A DNA stretch of 33,338 bases, taken from the NCBI RefSeq assembly GCF_003933965.1, contig NZ_RSAJ01000023.1, positions 1-33,338 on the forward strand, in the 5' to 3' direction. Numbering within the stretch: the first letter of the stretch is position 1; every line of letters starts with the position of its first letter. A program made the position numbers and the translations under genes. A model generated the notes under the pieces. The model made no database searches. It had not been told where the DNA came from and saw nothing but the letters and a program-made list of their open reading frames with translations. Source of the stretch: Streptomyces sp. RP5T (GTDB lineage: Bacteria; Actinomycetota; Actinomycetes; Streptomycetales; Streptomycetaceae). Positions 7,446-14,457 of this stretch are shown here, piece by piece.

Positions 7446-9230
7446 ATGGCACCGACGACGAAGGCGGCCGGCGACGGCAGCGGCCTGGTGGAGATGGCCT
7501 GGGACCCGATCACCCGGATCGTGGGCAGCCTGGGAATCCACACGAAGATCGACTTCAAGCAGAAGCGGGTCGCGGAGTGCTACAGCACGTCGTCGGTCTT
7601 CCGCGGCTACAGCGTCTTCATGCGCGGCAAGGACCCCCGCGACGCCCACTTCATCACCAGCCGCATCTGCGGCATCTGCGGCGACAACCACGCCACCTGC
7701 TCGGTGTACGCGCAGAACATGGCGTACGGCGTGAAGCCCCCGCACCTCGGCGAGTGGATCATCAACCTCGGTGAGTCCGCGGAGTACATGTTCGACCACA
7801 ACATCTTCCAGGAGAACCTGGTCGGGGTCGACTACTGCGAGAAGATGGTCAAGGAGACCAACCCCGGCGTCCTCGAACTCGCCGAGCGCACCGAGGCCCC
7901 GCACGCCGCGGAGCACGGCTACCGCACGATCGCCGACATCATGCGCTCGCTCAACCCCCTGGAGGGCGAGTTCTACCGCGAGGCCCTCCAGGTCAGCCGC
8001 TACACGCGCGAGATGTTCTGCCTGATGGAGGGCCGCCATGTGCACCCCTCCACGCTCTACCCGGGCGGCGTCGGCACCATCGCCTCCGTGCAGCTCTTCA
8101 CGGACTACCTCAGCCGGCTGATGCGCTACGTGGAGTTCATGAAGCGCGTCGTGCCCCTCCACGACGACCTGTTCGACTTCTTCTACGAGGCGCTGCCCGG
8201 GTACGAGGAAGTGGGCCGCCGACGTGTCCTGCTCGGCTGCTGGGGCGCGCTCAACGACCCCGAGTACTGCGACTTCACCTACGCCAACATGACCGACTGG
8301 GGCCGGCGCATGTTCGTCACCCCCGGTGTCATCGTCGACGGCAAGCTCGTCACCAACGACCTCACCGAGATCAACCTCGGCATCCGCATCCTGCTGGGCA
8401 GCTCCTACTACGAGGACTGGCAGGGCCAGGAGCAGTTCGTCACCCATGACCCGCTCGGCAACCCGGTGGACCCGCGCCATCCGTGGAACCAGCACACCAT
8501 CCCCACCCCGCAGAAGCGGAACTTCGACGACAAGTACAGCTGGGTCATGTCCCCGCGCTGGTTCGACGGCAAGGACCACCTCGCCCTGGACACCGGTGGC
8601 GGCCCCATCGCCCGCCTGTGGTCGACCGCCCTGTCCGGTCTCGTCGACATCGGGTACGTCAAGGCCACCGGCCAGAGCGTGGTCATCAACCTGCCCCGCA
8701 CCATGACCAAGCCGGAGACCACCTTCGAGTGGAAGATCCCGAAGTGGTCCAACGCGCTGGAGCGCAACCGCGCCCGCACGTACTTCCAGGCGTACTCCGC
8801 CGCCGTCGCCCTGCACTTCGCGGAGAAGGGACTGGCGGAGGTCCGCGCCGGACGCACCCAGACCTGGGAGAAGTTCGAGGTTCCGGACGAGAGCATCGGT
8901 GTCGGTTTCACCGAGGCGGTCCGCGGTGTCCTCTCCCACCACATGGTGATCCGGGACGGCAAGATCGCCAACTACCACCCGTACCCGCCGACTCCCTGGA
9001 ACGCCAGCGTCCGGGACACCTACGGCACACCCGGTCCCTACGAGGACGCCGTACAGAACACGCCCATCTTCGAGGAGAACACCCCGGAGAACTTCAAGGG
9101 CATCGACATCATGCGCGCCGTCCGCAGCTTCGACCCCTGTCTGCCCTGTGGCGTCCACATGTACGTCGGGGGCGGCAAGACGGTGAAGTCGATGCACGTG
9201 CCCACCGGCCTGAGTGGACTGGGCGGATGA
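7446..9230 (+). CDS. hhyL: Group 1h (actinobacterial) [NiFe]-hydrogenase large subunit
   Basis: Predicted 594 residues; the catalytic subunit carrying the NiFe(CN)2CO site that splits H2. The N-terminal ligand motif is RICGICGDNHATCS (C75, C78) and the C-terminal one is DPCLPCGVH (C565, C568, H571). The 23 residues after H571 (beginning MYVGGGKTVK) are the expected tail removed by the protease at 12490 once nickel is in place. Length is normal for the family. The Shine-Dalgarno is weak (GAAGGG some distance from ATG), so expression may depend on hhyS transcription. The stop codon overlaps the ATG of the NifU-like gene, which ties the accessory chain to the structural genes. Likely role: oxidation of trace H2. 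Confidence 0.97.
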   Translation: MAPTTKAAGDGSGLVEMAWDPITRIVGSLGIHTKIDFKQKRVAECYSTSSVFRGYSVFMRGKDPRDAHFITSRICGICGDNHATCSVYAQNMAYGVKPPHLGEWIINLGESAEYMFDHNIFQENLVGVDYCEKMVKETNPGVLELAERTEAPHAAEHGYRTIADIMRSLNPLEGEFYREALQVSRYTREMFCLMEGRHVHPSTLYPGGVGTIASVQLFTDYLSRLMRYVEFMKRVVPLHDDLFDFFYEALPGYEEVGRRRVLLGCWGALNDPEYCDFTYANMTDWGRRMFVTPGVIVDGKLVTNDLTEINLGIRILLGSSYYEDWQGQEQFVTHDPLGNPVDPRHPWNQHTIPTPQKRNFDDKYSWVMSPRWFDGKDHLALDTGGGPIARLWSTALSGLVDIGYVKATGQSVVINLPRTMTKPETTFEWKIPKWSNALERNRARTYFQAYSAAVALHFAEKGLAEVRAGRTQTWEKFEVPDESIGVGFTEAVRGVLSHHMVIRDGKIANYHPYPPTPWNASVRDTYGTPGPYEDAVQNTPIFEENTPENFKGIDIMRAVRSFDPCLPCGVHMYVGGGKTVKSMHVPTGLSGLGG

Positions 9231-9745
9231 GCGCGGTCAACTCCGCGGAGCAGACCGGACGCCGTGTCGAGGAAATCCTCGGCAGGCTGGCCGAGAGCGG
9301 CGACACGGCCGCCGCCGCGGCCGCAGAGGAACTCGTCCGCTCTCTCATGGACTTCTACGGCGCCGGACTCGCCCGTATCCTCCACCTGCTTTCCGGCGCT
9401 CCCGGCGAAGCACTGGCACGCCTCCTGGGCGACGACCTGGTCGCGAGCCTGCTCGTCCTGCACGACCTGCACCCCGAGGACCGCGACACCCGCATCGCCC
9501 GCGCCCTCGACGGGGTCCGGGAACACACCCTGGAAGTGGTGGGCTTCGACGACGAGAGCGGCACTCTGACACTGCGGGCCCGGGAGGCCGACGGCTGCGG
9601 TTGCGGCTCCGGCACGGGTGCCCGGGAGGCCGCGGAGGCAGCGCTCGCCTGCTTCGCACCGGAGGTCAGAGCGGTCGACGTACAGACCGCCCCCGCGGGG
9701 CCGACGCTCCTCCAGATCGGCACCGCACCGACGGGGGCCCGATGA
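9227..9745 (+). CDS. NifU-like (Nfu-domain) hydrogenase-associated protein
   Basis: Predicted 172 residues from ATG at 9227, overlapping the hhyL stop. An N-terminal helical region (about 1-100, HLLSGAPGEALARLLGDDLVASLLVLHDLHP) precedes an Nfu-like domain (HTLEVVGFDDESGTLTLRA, then DGCGCGSGTGAREAAEAAL and CFAPEVRAVDV). NifU C-terminal domains carry CxxC to hold an Fe-S cluster for transfer. Here the place of CxxC shows C124-G-C126, with a further C142. NifU-like genes accompany group 1h hydrogenases in actinobacteria, so a role in loading clusters into HhyS, or a structural role, is reasonable. Cluster binding by the altered motif is uncertain. Confidence 0.82.
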   Translation: MSAVNSAEQTGRRVEEILGRLAESGDTAAAAAAEELVRSLMDFYGAGLARILHLLSGAPGEALARLLGDDLVASLLVLHDLHPEDRDTRIARALDGVREHTLEVVGFDDESGTLTLRAREADGCGCGSGTGAREAAEAALACFAPEVRAVDVQTAPAGPTLLQIGTAPTGAR

Positions 9746-10383
9746 CGGCGTCCCCGGCGACGCGCACGCCCGGCCTGCGGAGGTTCCTCACCGAGAGGCC
9801 TCCGCAGCCCGAACGGTGTGAGCTGTGCGCCGTGGCAGTGGAGGCGGGCCATCGTCATCTCGTCGACACCGAGAAGCGAGCCCTCGTCTGCGCCTGCGCC
9901 CCGTGCGCACTGCTGATGGAGCAGCCGGGCGCCGCCGCGGGCCGTTTCCGTACGGTCCCGGCCCGCTACCTCACCGACACCGGGCACCGCCTCGACGAGA
10001 GCGCGTGGGACGCGCTGCAGATCCCGGTCGGCGTCGCCTTCCTCTTCCGCAACGTGGCGCTCGACCGGCTGGTCGCCCTCTACCCGAGCCCGGCCGGAGC
10101 CACCGAGAGCGAACTCGACCCGGCCACCTGGACGGACATCCTCGGCGGCAGCCCCCTCGCCGAGCTGCTCGAACCCGACGTGGAGGCGCTGCTGCTGCGC
10201 CGCACCGACGGCCGCTTCGAGTGCCACCTCGTACCGATCGACATCTGCTACGAACTCGTCGGCCGTATGCGCCTGTTGTGGCAGGGCTTCGACGGTGGGG
10301 CCGAGGCCCGCGCCGCGCTGGACGCGTTCTTCGCGGACGTCGCGCGACGCGTCCGGCCCCTGGGCGAGGTGGGGCACCCGTGA
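9742..10383 (+). CDS. Hydrogenase-associated protein of unknown function (DUF5947-like), Cys-rich N-terminus
   Basis: Predicted 213 residues; ATG at 9742 overlaps the previous stop (ATGA). The N-terminal 60 residues hold C26-x2-C29, H37/H39 and C50-x-C52-x2-C55, a pattern that looks like a metal-binding or Fe-S site. The remainder is a mixed domain (PVGVAFLFRNVALDRLVALYPSPAGATES, VEALLLRRTDGRFECHLVPIDICYELVGR) with conserved-looking Trp and Asp residues but no catalytic motif I know. I recall this family as DUF5947, found with Streptomyces hydrogenase genes. It sits in the middle of the coupled chain from hhyL to the protease. An electron-transfer or assembly role is inference. Confidence 0.8.
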   Translation: MTASPATRTPGLRRFLTERPPQPERCELCAVAVEAGHRHLVDTEKRALVCACAPCALLMEQPGAAAGRFRTVPARYLTDTGHRLDESAWDALQIPVGVAFLFRNVALDRLVALYPSPAGATESELDPATWTDILGGSPLAELLEPDVEALLLRRTDGRFECHLVPIDICYELVGRMRLLWQGFDGGAEARAALDAFFADVARRVRPLGEVGHP

Positions 10384-11066
10384 CCGCGTTCTCCTTCGCC
10401 TGCACCGGCGTTCGCGCCGACCAGTACGCCGCCGGACCGACCCTCGTCTTCCGGCTGCGCGTCACCGCCGCCGACAACGCCCGCGTGCACGCCCTCGCGT
10501 TGCGCTGCCAGATCCGCATCGAACCCGCCCGCCGCGGCTACCAGCCCGCCGAGGCGGACGGCCTCGCGGACCTCTTCGGCGAGCGCTCACGCTGGGGCAG
10601 CACGCTCCAGCCGGTGCAGTTCGCCCAGGTCTCGGTCATGGTGCCGAGCTTCACCGGAGAGATCGAGACCGACCTCGTCGTGCCCTGCACCTACGACATG
10701 GACATCGCCGCCACCCGCTACCTCACCGCCCTCACCGACGGCGAGGTCCCCCTGCTGATGCTCTTCTCCGGTACGGCGTTCACCGGAACCGGCGGCTTCC
10801 AGGTGGAGCCCGTCCCGTGGGACCGCGAGGCAGCCTTCCGGATGCCCGTCACCGCCTGGCGGGAGATGGTCGAGCAGCACTTCCCCGGCTGCGGCTGGAT
10901 CCGGCTGCCCCGCGACACCATGGACGCCCTGCTCGCCTACCGCTCCCGGCACGCCCTGCCGTCCTGGGAGGCGACCGTCGCGGCGCTGCTGGAGGAGGGG
11001 GCCGGCCCGCCCGCGCACGACCCGCTGCGCGCCCTCACCGCCACCACCGGAAGGACCGATCCGTGA
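10380..11066 (+). CDS. Hydrogenase-associated protein of unknown function (DUF6084-like)
   Basis: Predicted 228 residues starting with GTG at 10380 inside the previous stop. The first 150 residues alternate hydrophobic and polar residues (TLVFRLRVTAA, ALALRCQIRIEPARRGY, VSVMVPSFTGEIETDLVVPCTYDMD, PLLMLFSGTAFTGTGG), as in a beta-sandwich. The last part is helical (WREMVEQHFPG, RDTMDALLAYRSRHALPSWEATVAALLEE). No signal peptide, membrane helix or catalytic motif is seen. I recall the family as DUF6084. Strict coupling on both sides suggests a fixed ratio with its neighbours, possibly as a complex partner of the next protein, which is inference. Confidence 0.8.
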   Translation: MTAFSFACTGVRADQYAAGPTLVFRLRVTAADNARVHALALRCQIRIEPARRGYQPAEADGLADLFGERSRWGSTLQPVQFAQVSVMVPSFTGEIETDLVVPCTYDMDIAATRYLTALTDGEVPLLMLFSGTAFTGTGGFQVEPVPWDREAAFRMPVTAWREMVEQHFPGCGWIRLPRDTMDALLAYRSRHALPSWEATVAALLEEGAGPPAHDPLRALTATTGRTDP

Positions 11067-12493
11067 CCGTGACCGCGTTCGCCCCCGAGACCGAGGAGCG
11101 CCTCGCTCTCGCCCGGCAGGTGGCCGACGCCGTCCTCTTCGAGGGCTATGTGCTCTACCCGTACCGCGCCTCGGCGGCCAAGAACCGGCTGCGCTGGCAG
11201 TTCGGTGTGCTCGTGCCGCCCGGCTGGGGCACCGAGTGCGAGGAGCACGACTTCCAGCACACCGAATGCCTGATGGAACCGAAGGCGGGCGCGACCCTCT
11301 CGGTCGAGGTGCGCTTCCTGCACGCCCGAAGGCGCACGGTGCAGCAGACCCGCCCGGACGGCGGCTTCGACACCGTGCCCGAACTCCGCCTCGACGACCG
11401 GGTGTTGGTGCCCTGGGACGAGGGAAGTGAGGAGCGCGTCGAGGTGGTCGCACCGGTGGACGAACTCCTCGGCGACGGCGTCACCCATCCTTTCCGGCTC
11501 CCCGCCCACGAGGACACCGAACCGGTCCTGGACGAGGCCGGACGCACCGTCGGCCGACTGGTCCGGCGGTGCGAGGAGATCAGTGGGACGGTACGGCTGT
11601 CCGCTCGCGAACTCGACGGCCCCTACCGGGTGTTGCGGCTGACCGCCGTCGTCGAGAACACCAGCGACTGGACACCGCCCGAGGGCCGCGGCGCGGACCG
11701 GGAGGCCGCGCTGCCGCGCTCCCTGGTGGCCACCCACCTCCTCATGGCCCTCAGCGCCGGATCATTCCTCTCGATGACCGATCCCCCCGAGTGGGCGAAG
11801 GGCGCCGTCGCCGCCTGCCGCAACCTGCACACCTGGCCCGTCCTCGCCGGCGAACCCGGCCGCGCCGACCTCGTGCTGTCCTCGCCGATCATCCTGGAGG
11901 ACCACCCGGCCATCGCGCCGGAGAGCCCCGGCGCGCTCTACGACGCCCTCGAGATCGACGAGATCCTCGCGCTGCGCACCGCGGCCCTCACCGACGAGGA
12001 GAAGCGCGAGGCCCGGGGCACCGACGAGCGGGCGGCCGCCGTGATCGAACTGGCGGACTCGATGCCGCCCGAGGTTCTGGAGCGTCTGCACGGGGCGGTG
12101 CGCAGCCTGCGCGGCGTGACCGGTCCCGGCCCCGCCGCCCCGGACGGCGGCTTCCCCGACGAATACGGGGTGACGCGGCCGGACACCCCCTGGTGGGACC
12201 CCGCGAGCGACGCGGGCTTCGACCCGGCGCGGGACCGGGTGGTCGTGGACGGCCGGTCGGTGGGCCAGGGCAGCCGCGTCGAGCTGCACCCGGGTCTGCG
12301 CCGCACGGACGCGCAGGACATCTTCCTGCGGGGCCGCACCGCGAAGGTCGAAGCGGTGCTGCACGACGTGGACGGCGGGGTGCACCTGGCGGTCACCGTG
12401 GAGGGCGACCCGGGCGCCGACGTCCGCCGCGAGCAGGGACGGTTCCTGTACTTCCAGCCCGACGAGGTCACACCGCTGGAGGACGACGTATGA
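11063..12493 (+). CDS. Large hydrogenase-associated protein of unknown function
   Basis: Predicted 476 residues from GTG at 11063, coupled to both neighbours by 4-base overlaps. Near the N-terminus C59-x2-H62-x3-H66-x2-C69 looks like a metal site. The middle (LRLTAVVENTSDW ... ATHLLMALSAGSFLSMTDPPEWAK, ACRNLHTWPVLAGEPGRADLVLSSPIILEDHP) and the helical section with DEILALRTAALTDEEKREARGTDERA are typical of a conserved actinobacterial hydrogenase-cluster protein. The C-terminal quarter (GFDPARDRVVVDG ... GQGSRVELHPGLRRTDAQDIFLRGRTAKVEAVLHDVDGG) resembles small beta-barrel domains seen in carrier or assembly proteins. No signal peptide. Function unknown; the gene order places it just before the large-subunit protease. 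Confidence 0.82.
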   Translation: MTVTAFAPETEERLALARQVADAVLFEGYVLYPYRASAAKNRLRWQFGVLVPPGWGTECEEHDFQHTECLMEPKAGATLSVEVRFLHARRRTVQQTRPDGGFDTVPELRLDDRVLVPWDEGSEERVEVVAPVDELLGDGVTHPFRLPAHEDTEPVLDEAGRTVGRLVRRCEEISGTVRLSARELDGPYRVLRLTAVVENTSDWTPPEGRGADREAALPRSLVATHLLMALSAGSFLSMTDPPEWAKGAVAACRNLHTWPVLAGEPGRADLVLSSPIILEDHPAIAPESPGALYDALEIDEILALRTAALTDEEKREARGTDERAAAVIELADSMPPEVLERLHGAVRSLRGVTGPGPAAPDGGFPDEYGVTRPDTPWWDPASDAGFDPARDRVVVDGRSVGQGSRVELHPGLRRTDAQDIFLRGRTAKVEAVLHDVDGGVHLAVTVEGDPGADVRREQGRFLYFQPDEVTPLEDDV

Positions 12494-13035
12494 ACCTTCC
12501 CCCACCGCCAGGTCCAAGGACGCTCGTGGCGGGCATCGGCAACGTCTTCCTCGGGGACGACGGCTTCGGGGTGGAGACCGCCCGCCGGCTCACCGAGCGC
12601 GACCTGCCCGGACACGTCGAGGTCGTGGACATCGGGGTGCGCGGGGTGCACCTCGCCTATCAGCTGCTGGACGGCTACGACACCCTCGTCCTCGTGGACG
12701 CCACGGCACGCGGCGAAGCCCCCGGCACGCTGTACGTGATCGAACACGACGTCGGCGGTGGGAGCCCTTCACCCGCCGCCCCCGCGCTGGACGGCCACCG
12801 GATGACCCCCGACACGGTCCTGGCGCTGCTGGGCACCCTGTGCGCCGGGACCGGCGGCGAGCCACCACGCCGCGTCCTGATTGTGGGTTGCGAACCGGCC
12901 TCGGTGGACGAGGGCATCGGTCTGAGCCCGCCGGTGTCCGACGCCGTACCGGAGGCCGTCCGGCTGATCGAAGAGCTGCTGCGGGACGGCGAGCCGCCCG
13001 TGGCGCAGGCCTCAACCGCTGAGGCTCAGACATGA
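12490..13035 (+). CDS. Hydrogenase maturation protease (HyaD/HybD/HycI family)
   Basis: Predicted 181 residues; ATG at 12490 overlaps the previous stop. The family signature is clear: GIGNVFLGDDGFGVE at residues 15-29, VVDIGVRGVHLAY, VLVDATARGEAPGTLYV and DGHRM. D24, D70 and H103 correspond in position to the metal-sensing residues E16, D62 and H93 of HybD. The enzyme checks for nickel in the large subunit and cuts after the His of DPCxxCxxH, here after H571 of HhyL. Location in the structural operon rather than with the hyp genes fits a protease specific for HhyL. The last 20 residues are a low-complexity tail. Confidence 0.93.
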   Translation: MNLPPPPGPRTLVAGIGNVFLGDDGFGVETARRLTERDLPGHVEVVDIGVRGVHLAYQLLDGYDTLVLVDATARGEAPGTLYVIEHDVGGGSPSPAAPALDGHRMTPDTVLALLGTLCAGTGGEPPRRVLIVGCEPASVDEGIGLSPPVSDAVPEAVRLIEELLRDGEPPVAQASTAEAQT

Positions 13036-13046
13036 GGAGAGACGGG

Positions 13047-13151
13047 ATGAAGAAGATCGTCATCGGCGGAGCGGCCGTCGCCGCCATGGTCGCCGTCGTC
13101 GTCGAGGTGTTTCCCGACCTGAGGCGCTACCTGCGCATCAGACGGATGTGA
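13047..13151 (+). CDS. Micro-protein of 34 residues with one membrane segment
   Basis: ATG at 13047 is preceded by GAGGAG with seven-base spacing; an alternative in-frame ATG at 13032 overlaps the protease stop. The product begins MKKIVIGGAAVAAMVAVVV (one hydrophobic helix) and ends with FPDLRRYLRIRRM, a basic tail. It resembles the very small Streptomyces proteins I recall as DUF6893: a Met-Lys start, Ala/Val helix and an RRYLRIRRM-like end. It directly follows the hydrogenase operon's protease gene. It could anchor or stabilise a complex at the membrane; this is inference only. Confidence 0.65.
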   Translation: MKKIVIGGAAVAAMVAVVVEVFPDLRRYLRIRRM

Positions 13152-13296
13152 ATCGTGGCCGCCACCGGTGTGTCGCGCGGTTGCGTCGAACGGCGTACCC
13201 GCCTGCCGGCCACGGCGTGCCGGGCCGTGCGACCCGGCCGCGCCCGCCTCTAATGAAGGCCGAACGGAGGCAGCCGCGGACGGAAGGACGGAACCC

Positions 13297-13698
13297 ATGC
13301 ACGAGATGTCCATCGCGCTGGCCGTCGTCGACCAGGTGGAAGAGGCCGCCGCACGGGCCAACGACGTCACGGCGGTGCGATCGGTACGGCTCCAGGTGGG
13401 CGAACTGGCCGGCGTCGTACCCGACGCGCTCGCCTTCTCCTTCGGACTGGCCTGCGCCGGAACCCTGCTGGAAGGCGCCGAACTGATCACCGAAGCGGTG
13501 CCCGGGCGGGCCCGGTGCACGCCCTGCTCACACGAATGGGCCGTCGGCATGCCGCCCCGGCTGACCTGCCCCGCGTGCGGCGGTACGCGGACCGACCTGC
13601 TCGCTGGCCGGGAACTGCAGATCGTCGACGTGCACTGGGAGGACGGCCTCGGCCCCGCGCACACGCCCACCCGCGAACCGATCTCCGAGGAGTGCTGA
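13297..13698 (+). CDS. hypA: Hydrogenase nickel incorporation protein HypA
   Basis: Predicted 133 residues. The chosen ATG at 13297 gives the conserved N-terminus MHEMSIA, whose His2 is a nickel ligand; GGAAGG lies upstream. The zinc domain has C74/C77 (CTPC) and C91/C94 (CPAC). HypA delivers nickel with HypB to the large-subunit precursor. It starts the hyp array after a 145-base gap from the micro-gene, so a separate promoter is possible; TCTAAT at 13249-13254 is a -10 candidate but lacks a good -35. Confidence 0.95.
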   Translation: MHEMSIALAVVDQVEEAAARANDVTAVRSVRLQVGELAGVVPDALAFSFGLACAGTLLEGAELITEAVPGRARCTPCSHEWAVGMPPRLTCPACGGTRTDLLAGRELQIVDVHWEDGLGPAHTPTREPISEEC

Positions 13699-13701
13699 AC
13701 C

Positions 13702-14457
13702 ATGTGCCGTGTCGTCGACCTGCGGCAGGCCGTACTCGCGAAGAACGACGCGAGCGCCCACGAACTGCGCGCGGACCTGGCGGCTCGGGGCATCGCGGTC
13801 GTCAACCTGCTGTCCAGTCCGGGCAGCGGCAAGACCGCGCTGCTGGAGCGCGAGCTGCTGCGGGCACGGGAGCGGGCCGTTCCCGTCGCGGCGCTGAGCG
13901 CCGATCTGGCCACCGAGAACGACGCGGCCCGGCTCGCGCGTTCGGGGGTCCCCGTCAAGCAGGTGCTCACCGACGGACTGTGTCATCTGGAGGCGGGGAT
14001 GCTCGCCGGGCACCTGGACGGGTGGCTGCCCGACGACACCCGGCTGCTGTTCGTGGAGAACGTCGGCAACCTGGTCTGCCCGGCCTCCTACGACCTGGGG
14101 GAGACCCTGAGGGTCACCCTCGCCTCGGTGACGGAGGGCGAGGACAAGCCGCTCAAGTACCCCACCGCCTTCGGCCTCGCCCACCTCGTGGTGGTCACCA
14201 AGACCGACATCGCGGAGGCCGTCGAGTTCGACGAGGCGGCGTTCCGCGCGAACGTGGAGCAGGTCAACCCCGGAGTCGAGGTGATCCTGACGTCGGCACG
14301 CCGGGGGCAGGGAGTCGGCGCGCTGCTCGACCGGGCGCTGGCCGCCGTGGACGCCACGCCTGTCCACTCACCGGTGATGGCCCGGCAGCCTCATCACCAC
14401 GGTCACCCGCACCCGCACCCGGAGGCCACCGGCACCATGGCCCACACCCACTCGTGA
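13702..14457 (+). CDS. hypB: Hydrogenase nickel incorporation GTPase HypB
   Basis: Predicted 251 residues, three bases after hypA. The P-loop GSGKT is at residues 41-45, the metal site at the dimer interface is GLCHLE with C94/H95, NVGNLVCP follows, and TKTD provides guanine specificity. GTP hydrolysis drives nickel transfer to the hydrogenase precursor. The N-terminus lacks the CxxCGC motif and His-rich stretch found in many HypB proteins. Instead the C-terminus carries a His-rich tail (HHHGHPHPHP) that probably binds or stores nickel. The stop overlaps the GTG of hypF. Confidence 0.96.
   Translation: MCRVVDLRQAVLAKNDASAHELRADLAARGIAVVNLLSSPGSGKTALLERELLRARERAVPVAALSADLATENDAARLARSGVPVKQVLTDGLCHLEAGMLAGHLDGWLPDDTRLLFVENVGNLVCPASYDLGETLRVTLASVTEGEDKPLKYPTAFGLAHLVVVTKTDIAEAVEFDEAAFRANVEQVNPGVEVILTSARRGQGVGALLDRALAAVDATPVHSPVMARQPHHHGHPHPHPEATGTMAHTHS

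Noticed and set aside
6246-9197. Open minus-strand frame of 983 codons antisense to hhyS/hhyL
   Set aside because: It is the mirror of two certain genes. Its translation is repetitive Val/Gly/Asp/His-rich sequence without domains, the usual effect of G/C-biased third positions.
9591-9620. Cys/Gly repeat in the NifU-like gene considered as a frameshift
   Set aside because: The frame continues cleanly with good codon bias on both sides and matches the end of the Nfu domain, so it is kept as a real sequence variant.
14391-14455. His-codon-rich stretch considered as a separate small gene
   Set aside because: It is in frame with hypB and forms its C-terminal tail.
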